64,000 bases of DNA. Origin: Neospora caninum Liverpool. Taxonomy: Eukaryota > Apicomplexa > Conoidasida > Eucoccidiorida > Sarcocystidae. Both the position numbers and the translations under genes were made by a program. The notes under the pieces were generated by a model that saw nothing but the letters and a program-made list of their open reading frames with translations, was not told the origin of the DNA and did not search any database. The DNA lies in contig NC_018394.1 of assembly GCF_000208865.1 (NCBI RefSeq), positions 1,013,635 through 1,077,634 of the forward strand, given 5' to 3'. Of this stretch, positions 35,801-46,329 are shown piece after piece (the first letter of the stretch is position 1; each line of letters opens with the position of its first letter).

Positions 35801-36103
35801 TCCGAGCGCCGGACCGGGCGCATGCTTAGCAGGGGTACCGACCAATCAGGGAAGCGATCCAATGAAGGGGGAACTAGCTGTTTGACTCGTTGACGCAGAT
35901 TTGAAACTGGTTAGATACGCACTGGCAGTGGAAAGGAGAAGTGCTCTGCAAAAGCGGAGGAAGTCGCAGGCGAGGCCAGTGAGACAGTGGACTAGAGGTT
36001 TCAACGTGAATGTGATGCTGTGGTTGAACAGGTGTGCGTCAGCTCTCGTCGAGGGAAGGACGGTTTGTACGTGATGGATTTTAGTGGGGACGTACCCGTT
36101 TGA
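29877..36103 (+). CDS. F-box / WD40-repeat protein, about 9 exons
   Basis: Probable substrate receptor of an SCF ubiquitin ligase. Exon 1 (29877-32651, 925 codons) holds an F-box near residues 155-205 (LSEDVLRYVLSYCGPREAAS, then VCRGALSVAALEPLW) within long low-complexity flanks. Later exons build a beta-propeller. Phases close for 33568-33741, 33841-34065 (ending RLQTFTG), 34458-34636 (HEGEVSAVCWL, then DALVKIWDVR), 35214-35320 (TGDTDGVVK), 35647-35739 (LWDLRRCTKSV) and 36032-36103 (ending in TGA). Between 33190 and 33508 two further exons (FSDDAGLLFGFDRWHRYGEA; YEQWRALLTLSQ) are likely but their junction is unresolved. The WD40 architecture parallels FBXW-type proteins. The total is near 1,290 residues. 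The GTG 24 codons upstream was not used as start. Confidence 0.78.
30991..31014. repeat. 24-bp perfect palindrome within F-box exon 1
   Basis: Two 12-base arms (TGTGGAGTGTAC and its reverse complement) meet with no loop. The sequence is coding and translates through without interruption. Confidence 0.9.
32975..32993 (+). repeat. Poly-G run in F-box gene intron
   Basis: Nineteen consecutive G in the intron after exon 1. Such a tract is prone to length error in sequencing and to polymorphism. Confidence 0.85.
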
Positions 36104-37806
36104 CTGGCGCCGTGTTTTCTGTCTTTCCCGGCAGTGAGATGCCGTGGAGGATGGGATACTTCCCCTCTGGAAAATTTCGGTACCTGTCGATTACCTACCG
36201 TCTGGTTTTCCAAGTGCCCATCGACAGCGAGTCTCGAGGTTCAAAAGCAATTATTCTTACTCTGAAGTTGCGAAGTAGCTGAACTCCTGTTCGTCGGCAT
36301 ATGGAGAAGTCAATTGTTTTTCTGCGACTTCCTCTTTCGTTCGGCTCACCACGTTTCAAATTTTTTGAGCAGCACCCGGCTCAAATGGGTATTTTTGGTT
36401 TTGCTTCTCTAAGCGAAACAATTCATTTGGAGGTGATACAGATGGCCCGGAGACGGTTCATCAGTCCACACCACTCTAATTCACAGCCCCTACTTGTCCA
36501 CTGCTCATCGCAAAAGCAATAATACAGATAGAGGTAACAGGACAACACGTCGTCAGCATCCACTCCGGAAGGCTATTAGCGCCACGTATCTTGCCGCATT
36601 CAAATGTGTGTGACAGTTGAACTGACCACCAATGTGCGAGACCTCTTCTAATGTCGGGCAGCTTATTTACGAGATACAGGCAAAAAATGGTCCCAGCGGG
36701 GATACACAATGAACAAGCGCCCGGCAGCACATCTAGCACCGTTTCAGGCCTAGCGGTTATTAAGAAATACTCTGTACAGCTGCCCAAAAAAAGGAATTTG
36801 AAAAGGGCACGACCAGCATGTTCCGCCGAGCATGTTGGGGTACCACTGTAAAACACTTTACACCACTAGCCCTACGGCACGATCACAAGAAGCCACCCAC
36901 GTGGCAACAGGTAAACGAAAATCATCGAGATGGACGGACGCGAAAAAGCTCCAGAAAATATGATGGCCAGTTTGATAAGTTACGAATCTTGCTGCTTTTC
37001 GTCTGCTGAGTAGCGCGTGAAACTGAATTCCTACGGAGGGTGAATGTGATCTCAAATCCATTAAGCTGGCGCACTGTCGTGAATACTAGACGTGAACTGT
37101 ACAGCGAGAAGCCTGCGAGCATTTCCCTCTCTGTATTCAGTGTAGAGACATGCTGCAGCTGTAAGTTTCCAGTTCCCTTTGATCACTCGTGGTGGAGAAG
37201 AGCAAGAAGTGAAGAATCTTCACCGACGAGGCATGAAAACGAGGCATGTGCAGCACTTGCACATGGTCCCTGGCGAGACACCGCGTGGAAATGATCGGTA
37301 TGTGCTGCGAAGCAGGGAACGGGACGTATATCAAGGAGAGATTTATACGTCTCATGTGTGCTGGTTTTTCTGAGCTGTGTCCACTCGCGAAGTGGCAGGC
37401 TACCCTTTATGTTTTGAACTTTAACCCCTTAACAGGACCACGGGTTTTCAGAACACTGGCGATCAATAGCTAGACATCTATCCGGCTGTGGAAACACAGG
37501 GGGTGCAGCCTACGTTCGCATGCCCTATAAATGTAGCCGCGCATGCGCGCTTCACCACCGTCGAAACCTTTAGACGCCTGATTTCTGTTTTATCAATCGA
37601 ACCGCATTTCTAGGAAGAAGTCGAATGTTCTGCATCCTATTGGATATGTTTTTTGTCTGATAGAGTTGCGTCGAAAGGTTTTCCACAAACGACGGCTTTC
37701 TTGTGCTGCGTTTTCCCGTGCGAACCGAGGGTGAGATCTCGGGGGCGCCTGGAACGGCAATCAACGCTTTCAGCGGTTCATGACGGTAACTGTGTCATAA
37801 GTAACC
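36104..37806. other. Intergenic, F-box gene to mitochondrial-type protein gene
   Basis: No gene supported. The open frames are short, on both strands, and without recognisable composition. Base composition is AT-richer than the flanking exons. Confidence 0.45.
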
Positions 37807-39627
37807 ATGTTGCCTGCTAGCTTGCTAGGTCGGGCGTCCTCTTTTGTGCCCTCGGTGCGCTGCGGGTTTCTCTCCGGCACGAAGAGGCATATTGCCAACC
37901 TGCCGTATCACTCTCAGGTACCGTCGCCTCCTCCCAGGGAGTACAATCCCGACGGCTCGCCTAAGGTTTACCGCCTAAATCAGATCAGCTACGATCACAG
38001 CTACGACTGGGAAAGGTGGTCCTTCCTTCCCGTTGGAGTTTTCCACACCGCTTACCGCGGAGTGTTTGCGAGAGACTCCAGACCTCTCCAGTAAGGAAAA
38101 AATCAGATCCATCAAACGAACGCGCAGCTCGAGTGTGTAGGGATTTCACGGCGTAAATGAGCTAGTTACACGCCAGTGGCGTATTTACCGCGGCGCGTTC
38201 CTGTCAAGAGAAGGCGTTTTTGATTCGTCGCCACCCAGCATTCATTCTCGCAGTGAAACTGAAAAGAGGCACCATTTCTAGTGGGGTGGATTTTAAGGAT
38301 GGCGGAGAGACAGGCTGCACGAACCTCACCCATCAGGGTAAGAATGACCATGTCCAGCGTCTCCTCGAGAAACGTGTTCTTGCTTCAGTCCTCTAAGAGG
38401 CAAAAAAATGCAGCAGATGCGTATGGGTGGTTCTCTAAGTGGTCTTCTCTCCGACGAAGCGTTAGGTTCAAGTCTGACTCACGGTATCCCGCTGTTTGAT
38501 TGTTTTAGTGCAGTTTCTAGCGAACTGAAAAGTTCATCCTGCTATGGTTCGGGCATATAGGGGAGCGTACTGAACCCCTATAACTCAAAGTAGCAAACGT
38601 CCATCGGGAAGGTGGCCGGGCGCGGCGCTCGGAGTTATCTTTCGGCTCGCCGTTGGGAGCCTTCCCTTCCTCGTCATGGTGAAGTCTGTCTCCTTGCTGG
38701 ACATAAGGATGCTATGTTGTTTTGTTGCTTTCTTTCTTCTTAGGGCCTTCCTTCTTCAGTATCACACCGCCGTCATCGCCGTCCCAATTTTCCTTCTGAT
38801 CACATTAACCACATTCGTCTTCTGCAGTGTTGGCATCTACGGTAAGACCAGACTCGGAGGATCTATGTTCCTCGCTCCCCCGTTACATGCGTACAAAGGT
38901 GTCTGGAATTCGGGATGAAGGACAACTGTGTTGTCTCTGCTCAAAAGTTCTGCACGCCCCTCGGCCACGCAAAATTTCCCGAGCCACATGGATGTGGTGG
39001 CAGAAACGCTAATCTGTAAGAGCTCCTCTGTATTGCCATTTTGTGAGTGCGAAAGCAATACATCAAGGAAATTGAAAAAAAAACGGACTACTTCATGCAT
39101 AGGGAACTTCTAGGCTACAGCGTTGTGTAATCGGAAGGGTTCTGGCCTGCCGTGCTGTAGAGCATGCGCCGCACTTTCCGGACAGTGCTTACCGCGTCTA
39201 CGCATCTGGTGTTCGGCTCTTTTTTGCAGGCATCCGACCAAAGCGTTTCACGATTGAGTGGATGGAGGCGAGTAAGGAGCGTGATCGAGCGGAGAACTCC
39301 AACCCCTGCACTCGCTACCTGGATCGCAGACGCAAGGTATGTTTTCTGCTGGCAAGCTGAGCGTTTTGCGTGTCTCTACGCAAATTGAAAAGTGAATCCG
39401 ATTTTTTTCTCGCAGGTGCTTCAACTATCAAGATGCGCATGTAGACTGTCAACCCACACTGTCTCACACCGCGCTTTGTGATGCTTTGTTGCGCTGTGCA
39501 GGAACGCGGACCCAACTGGATCGTGGAGGACTTCCTCCCCACGCACCCGTTTTTTCTAAACATGGGCCGATTTCACTCGGATACGGAGTACCACAAGTGG
39601 AAAGCCTCGACGGAAAGTGAAGAGTAG
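37807..39627 (+). CDS. Single-pass, probably mitochondrial membrane protein, 4 exons, unrecognised
   Basis: Exons 37807-38090, 38744-38841, 39230-39336 and 39502-39627 close in phase (2, 1, 0) to 204 residues. The first 30 residues (MLPASLLGRASSFVPSVRCG at the start) are rich in S, R and L with no acids, as in a mitochondrial targeting sequence. A tyrosine-rich middle (ISYDHSYDWERWSFLPVG) precedes one membrane span at about 104-127 (VIAVPIFLLITLTTFVFC). The C-terminal 75 residues are charged (KRFTIEWMEASKERDRAENS) and end HKWKASTESEE. Size, single span and dense aromatic residues resemble accessory subunits of respiratory complexes or ATP synthase, many of which are lineage-specific in coccidians; this is inference. 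In-frame TAA just after exon 1 supports the first splice. Gene reality is well supported, function is not. Confidence 0.75.
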
Positions 39628-42220
39628 GATGTGCCTTGACTGCAGTGTACATTAATACAAGAACAGGACCACAGAAAGAACTTGGGTGTAACTCTATTGT
39701 CGGAAGACAATGTTACGAATCGAACGATTCGTTTTTGCGGCAAAGGAGTGGTTGGCATATTTGACCTTCGTGGCTCTGCCGGCCGGCGGCAGGTGTGTAT
39801 GCCAGCGGGAGGCGTGGCCCATAAATGCTGCATATGCATATATGTGTATATGTATATGAGGAAAGTGACAGGAGAGCTCCAATACGGTTGTCTCGGTTAT
39901 GGCAGCGTCCGTCTTCGTTATGAGCGGGGCACGAAGGACGTGAAAGATGGGGAACAGTACGGCCAAGGCAGTATCATTGGAACAAAAAGCACAATCAAAA
40001 GGGGCAAAATAACTCTGATTCTGGACTATTTCCAGGATCGAAAAAATTTTGCTTTTCCAGCGACGATTGGAAGGGGATCCTGCGTGGGAACCGAGAAGTC
40101 AGACGCGTCTGTGGCAAACCGCACGTTTTCATTTCCGGTTCTAAGGCCTGGAAAACATTCTTTTGCCTTGCGTTCTTCCAAACAAGGGTACGGTTGAGGC
40201 ACTAACACCTCCTTCGTACACTGAGCGACAACAGACTTCTTGATGATGTGGCATGGCCGGCCTGTCCTTACCTGGAAGGTTTGAGGAGTGATGCCCTACA
40301 CACAACACAGGACAGACAGATGTACATTTTCGCCCGGTACCGCGAGTGTATGTACATACACATAAACAAATTATATGCACGCCCTCAGGGAAGAACACAT
40401 CCGGATGCATCGGGTTGCTCGTGCATCACGTAGTAAGAAGGAAGACACCCTGCTGTTATTCCGAAGAAGCTACTATCAGCTGAGAGCCTAGCCGATGACA
40501 TGGCACCGTGTCCAACAGTGCTATGCACAACTGAGGGTCCTGGTAACACCTTCTTCACATCGATGGGCAAATGCCACGCCTGCATGATGTTTCGTCCCAA
40601 AAGCAAAAAGTGTTCGGGTCACGCTTATGCGAGACAAATACTGTGCGAAACAAATACCAATGACTGGACTGGTTTGTGTGGAGACGCCCACGCAAAACTA
40701 CAGCTTGCCTGAATGTCTTTTCCTGCGCCGCCTGTCTGTCTGGAAGAGGCGAAGGAAGATTGACTCGGAAACGGCAGCCATTCTGCAGCCGTGGAGTGGT
40801 GAAAGTTCCCGTAGTTGCCGGACGTAGAACGAGCAAAGTCGACTGCGTCATCTGTTCTCGAGGTGGTAACCTCTGGCTTAGTTAGATGTGTGCGGGGCAC
40901 TGGAGGGTGGACCGCAGGAATTAAGAGAGACCGTGAAATAGGTGACCGAATTAGAGATAGTCTTCTCTTTTGGTCACCTTGGCAAGAAATTCGTCTGGTA
41001 GCGGGGCTAACGTTGACACACGGCATACGCTTCTTCACCAGCTTCACATGGCATTCTCGTTTCTTCTCTGTACGTTTGCAAGGATAGGGTTTCTGGTAGG
41101 GGCCCTGTAAGACAGAAACAGAAATCGGAGAGGACGAAAGTCGCGCAGTCAGATCGAGGAATGCTCCACGTCTGTTAGCAGAAGTGGAGGCCCCCCCTCT
41201 CGGAGCTCTCTGTTTCTAGCACATATCGACGACTAAAAGAATACTATGGGCAGCCAGATTGTATCGCTACCTCAGGAAGATGGGTTGCAGTTGCTACCGC
41301 ACAGGTTTTGCCTCTGTCCTCGAACTGGTTCCGAATTTCTGGTTGCTCGTCCTTGGGTGCGTCATGCAAAGATGAACGATACTGGCACTGAACGAAATTG
41401 GAACGTAACTTTGAACTCCGTCATAGCAACGAACGTCTTGTAGAGCAGTTATGAAATATATTTTCCTAGAACAGTGCGTAGATTGAAGGCTCAACAGTTC
41501 ATCTGACTGCGATAGGGACTGGCTGTGTGTTGCGAAAAAATCAAGCTGCGAGAATCATTCACCGAGGACGAGGGGAGAACCCACATGCCCACGAGAGAAA
41601 TGAAGGAAGGGAAGAAAGACGATTGTGGTGACAAAAACCAATTCGGCAAAACGAAATACATGGTACAAAATAGACAGAAAAGTAGTCCAGCTATCCATAG
41701 CCCGGTCTGGAAATATGTTACCTACTTACTCTTTCACATTGCCTGTTGAACTTCACAGGTCGCCTCTCGCACTGAGGCACGGTGTACGGCGGACAGTCAG
41801 CACCATGGCAAATCCCAGGGGGGGGCTTGGGCCAATCAGGCAGTCGGGGTTTCTGAGGAAAAGGACCTCCTGCAATTGAGAAGGGAGTTTTCCTGTGTGC
41901 ACAAGGGGAGGGGGGGTGGGTGGGTAACCATCGAGATCCTACGTATTCTACCAGGCTCTCTGGCTTTCGGAAGGCGGCGGTGGGATAGCGGGCAGACGGA
42001 ACTGGGTCATTCTTCACATTGATGCCTATGCATACGTAAATTGACTCATCTGTACGTATATACATGTGCATTCATGAAGAGAACCTTCGACCCTTAAGGG
42101 GTGATGTGTACACAAGTGTCTTCAGGCATATCGGCATACAGATGCATATCGCGCTGCCCTTGTGAGCGCAACTTGGAAAGACATCCATCAACTGCACCAA
42201 GTTTATCCAGTCTCTGAGAC
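39628..42220. other. Convergent intergenic region, no gene seen
   Basis: Separates the 3' ends of two convergent genes. A 171-residue frame at 39682-40197 starts at TTG inside what should be a 3' UTR and shows no motif. Several purine-rich and AT-rich stretches are present. Nothing else is supported. Confidence 0.4.
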
Positions 42221-44562
42221 CTACGTTTGTATGAACAGCCTTCTTTTTCCAGCATCCGGTCCTTCGGCAGGTGAAGCTTCCTTCGTTTGAGGTGTGCTAG
42301 ACTCTTCAAGCAGGCGTGCCATATCATTCGGCTGTCCTGAATTTGTCACAGCTACATCCGGCACCTCCGCTACTGGGTATACGTGGGTGAAATCACACAC
42401 TCGCATGAGGACGAATTCTGGGCAGATATACTTCTCTTTTGGCACAGTCTTGAAACAAGTGTCGTCCACCTCCTCCTCGTAGTCTGTACAGACTTCCTGC
42501 TCCACTGCAGTGATACATTCTTCCTCCTTCTGAACCAGAACCTCCTACACAGAGGAAACAGCATACTCAGAAGTCATGTGGTACCTTCGTACAGAAAGCT
42601 GCATCTGGGGCACCCCGTTCTCTACCATTTGGCGTGAGTTTGCGCTACCTATTAAGGGCAAAATACTGTCCTACACTCACTGGGGGGAGAGACTGATAGT
42701 CACTGCGGTGGTTACGTTGAGAGTGGAGGTGACAAAAATAGGCTTTTTCCCACCAGGAAGTTCGCGGCGATATATCAACGGATGTTTGAATGAAGGCGGT
42801 AATATGGCCATGGCAATCGCGAGCATGCTTGCGAGATATTTGATGACAAATCTTGTGTTATATACCTTGGAAAGCTACACTGTACAATTTCTATCGTTTC
42901 CCACCTTGATTCGAAAAAACCTACGTTACAAGCTAATTACACCTGAAATATACCAAAATTAAATCGAGGGTGCGAAAGCGTACCTCTTCACAGTCATATG
43001 GATCAGGGGAATCATCAATAATCTTTCTTTTCAGCACAGCCGGTGCCACCTTAGTCTTCGGTATAATCTGTGATTTCGTCGTTTCACGTACACTACCACC
43101 ACGCGCCCTGATACCACTCAAATTGCGCTGCATACAAAAAGAACGCAGGGGGAGAGGCAGCACGGGTTGTTTGCACGAAATAACACAGCTGCGGCGCACC
43201 TTCTTTCATGCTCCGTCAACTATCAGTCCTTGCCACTCACAGGGCTCGAGTGCAGGAAGACTCCGCCTTCTAGCGGCGGGGAGCTGGTAAGTGGAGTCGA
43301 GTCACCCGTCTGCCTTGAGTTCTGGTTACACATGTAGACAGTGTCCAGCCACTGTATTGATGAGTTGTTTCTGGCGTCTTTAAAACCTTAGCTGCAGCTG
43401 CCTGCCTGTCTCACGAGTGCTATTGCTAGGAAGACCTAACAAGTAACCTCAGTTCCACCACCTTTACGGCCACTGTATTTGCGGTTCTCCCGTGCCATGA
43501 GCTAACCACAAGAAAACTGTTCACCAAGTGTTCCCTAAGAGGACTGACACACACCGCTCTCGACGAACGGTTGTTACCATATTAACCATGTCTGGGTGCA
43601 GGCAGGCGTGCGTGAATTGCGTGCCAAGAGTTTTGCGCACGAAAAAACATGTATCTATCTGTACATCAAAATATATTCATACATTTAATGCATGCATCTG
43701 CCCACGTCTGCTATCGGCGCCGCAGCTTGTGGGTACGCAGAACACTTGTCTACCGCATAAATAAATTGCTTGAATCGAGAAATATATAGCTAAACAGTCA
43801 AAGACAATACGAAATACCAAGTATGGTACAGTTGTTCGAGTTTGTTCGGCATGTTAACCAGTTAGAGGATTATGTTACCGGCAGCCTTGCAACTGAGACT
43901 ATTCAGCGACTCCAACGCATTGCTGGCAAACTAGAGCGCAGAAGCCTGGTTTTCTTGCTGACCTCTAAAGACAGCGGCAAAGCATCCTGGCAGTCTTGAA
44001 CAACGATCTCCTTCGCACATGGAAAGGTAACCTTCTCTCGCTCCATCTGAAGAGGTAACGTCGACGGGACACCCCGAGAGGTGTCAATCAGTCCACAGGA
44101 AGCATTTGTTCTCGTCACTTAACTGGCAAACAGACAGCAATTGATGGGCAGTTCTGTGTGACATTCTCGCACGATCCGCTTTTCCAGAATCCATTCATAT
44201 CTCATGCTTTCCCTGTGTGTCTGACTTTTTCATGATCTGTTTCTCCCATAGATGTTCCAACTGCGAGCTCCAGAGAAACTAGGACGGGTTAAGTCACAGG
44301 TGCGTCACTATACTCAGATTAGAGAAGACTAAACTCAGCTGTTTGAGTCTTTCGACTCCTTACGTACCCGGAAACAATCGGACAGCTGCTGACTGGTTTC
44401 CACATGGCAGGGCCAGTCCGTTGATGTCGGAACTGGGGGTTGATTCGCGTTTTTGTAAGCTTGTCCGAAAGGTATCCTTCCAGCGCATGACAGGATAAGC
44501 AGCCCCAAGATGGAAAGCATGCCGTTCCCATGGCCCGAGAGGTCAGAGCTCCAGGCGGGCAT
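42221..44562 (-). CDS. Cysteine-rich secreted protein, 4 exons, unrecognised
   Basis: Exons 44562-44368, 44046-43963, 43127-42984 and 42544-42221 are all phase 0, with good splice sites (GTACGT, GTCAGC, GTACGC; acceptors TTCAG, TGCAG, TGTAG). The start is either the ATG at 44562 or the one at 44520; both place MLSILGLLILSCAGRI as a signal peptide near the N-terminus. From 44520 the product is 234 residues. Cysteines occur in acidic repeats of a loose C-x(3-11)-C form: CAKEIVVQDC, CEEEVLVQKEEEC, then EVCTDYEEEVDDTCFKTV and KEKYICPEF. The C-terminal 50 residues are Glu/Pro-rich without cysteine. Extracellular cysteine-rich proteins of this sort occur in coccidian oocyst or cyst walls, but I do not recognise a family. 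An additional exon between 43962 and 43128 is possible. Confidence 0.55.
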
Positions 44563-46329
44563 TGCCTCGTGCACTGATCCACCCCGTGCAGGTTGTGTTC
44601 GTCGGGCAACAACGCCTTAATCAGTGAGCTCACTACACATACGCGAAACTGATCGAGTCCATTCACTAGAAGCGACAAATGCGAAAAAACACACTTGCCT
44701 TACATTTATGCGGCGAGGGTAGATGCGATCTATGGAAAGAAAAGTGATCGGGTGTCCTCGGAATCCCTGTGGGTTTGGCTAGTCGAATTGCTCGAAGCGA
44801 GCGCCCAAGTTAGACGGACACTACTTCGAGACTTTCTGAACAGTGACTCAAGAATAATCTATAATACGCAGTGAATTCACACCAACTCGCAGACCTTCTC
44901 ATCCCGGCGGTTAGCGCTGTTTTTCGCAGGGGTTCGGTCGGTCCCGTTACACTATACAGATCCCAAGGCTTCTGGTAATTTGAGATTATACTAACGGCGA
45001 CATGGGAAGTGTGTTTCAAAGAAAAGGGATGTTTAGCCGGGAAGTTGGCGTCTAAAATGCATAAACGAATATCAAATGCACAGATGGCACGTTACACATC
45101 CTTGTCCTCGGGAACAGCAAACTAACGTTTGTCTGCATTTCCGTTTACTCGCTTATGCCACGGTCCTCAACGGTGCCAGGTTTACCGAGGGAAGGACGTG
45201 TGGGAAGTGATTTTTGGTCTCAGTTGCCAGTGGCATATCCCTTTTCGGTTAGCCGAATGTTTGTCACATCCCATATCGGGAGACAGGCAGCTGCGGCCAT
45301 TTTAAGCAGGGAGAGGCCCTGCCTACCATTCCCCGTGCTGCATCTTGCATAGCGCTGGCCTCGTCTAGACAAAAAAAAGGGTGTCTAGTGGCACTACAGC
45401 TCGTTGGAAGTGGGAAACAGAAACGCAGACGATGGCATTTAGTTTTCGCTTATTAGGTGCAAGGATTCACACATCCTATCAGCGTAAATATATGCACCGT
45501 ACGCGGCTCATCAACCGTCACGCTTACCGACGAGGAGGGACCGAGATGTGACACGCTACGAACTGTTTACGGATCCCGAGCATACCACGTGTCTCTGCAC
45601 ACTTGTGCACTGCCCTGGACGTTCAGCAGTGAACCTCGACGCTGTAATCGTTCTCCGGACTGACCACTTGCCTCACACGAGGACTAACCAGTGAACTACC
45701 GGAGGTGAGTCCACATAAACAGACATGCGCCGAGACGGCCAACGCAGACTTAAAGTCCAACGGCCTGTGCCCCGTCTGCAGGAAAAAACGTTCAACCCCC
45801 CCCCATTCGGTGTCTCTGTGTTGTGAAGTGCGGAACGTGCATGGAATGCCTGTCTCGCACAGTACGTAGTATAGCCTTCTCGCCAAAATGGGAGTTTAAT
45901 TTGAAGACGACGCACTTTCGGCGCGGTGAAGGTATTTCGACAAGGGGACGAAGCCCGGTGATACACCCTGGCCTTCGCCTGCCACGGTTTACCGCACTTC
46001 TATTTTTGGTGGAGAACCAATGCTCCCCTCCCCTGGGAGAAAAAGTGGTCGGGACTGGACGCGCAACCGTCATCGAGGTGGGCGACCGAAGGGGAAGCCG
46101 CTTCTTTTTGGCGCGGCGCCGTTCTTCGCAGTGTGCCCCACGCCCCGCCGTCTGTGGGCTGGCGCAGCGACAGAGTTCAGACGGTGAGAAGATGTCGATA
46201 GTTTGAGCGAGGCCGAGGAAGAAAAGGCGGTTTATTGTGGTTGCGAAGTTGGGATTTTGGTCTGGAAAAGTGTGAGGTTTGAGGATCGGCGACGTTCGCG
46301 AAAGGAGACTTTTCTAATCAGTGGACAGG
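44563..46329. promoter_or_regulatory. Divergent promoter region, Cys-rich gene / GBP2-like gene
   Basis: No gene supported; a 127-residue plus-strand frame at 45823-46206 lies immediately upstream of the RRM gene and has no motif. 44940-45017 is the second copy of the dispersed element also found at 14241-14318. Confidence 0.45.
44940..45017 (+). repeat. Dispersed element, copy near the Cys-rich gene
   Basis: Same strand and same block order as 14241-14318, about 80% identical by eye over 78 bases. It lies about 380 bases upstream of the cysteine-rich gene start on the opposite strand. Confidence 0.6.

Noticed and set aside
39682..40197. 171-residue plus-strand frame
   Set aside because: TTG start, lies just after the stop of a spliced gene, contains AT-dinucleotide-derived YVYMY sequence, and has no family resemblance.
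43230..43285. Possible 29-base mini-exon (KAESSCTRA) in the Cys-rich gene
   Set aside because: It has splice-like borders, but its phase creates a stop in the next exon.
45823..46206. 127-residue plus-strand frame upstream of the RRM gene
   Set aside because: ATG start, but no conserved features; more likely promoter or 5' UTR of the GBP2-like gene.
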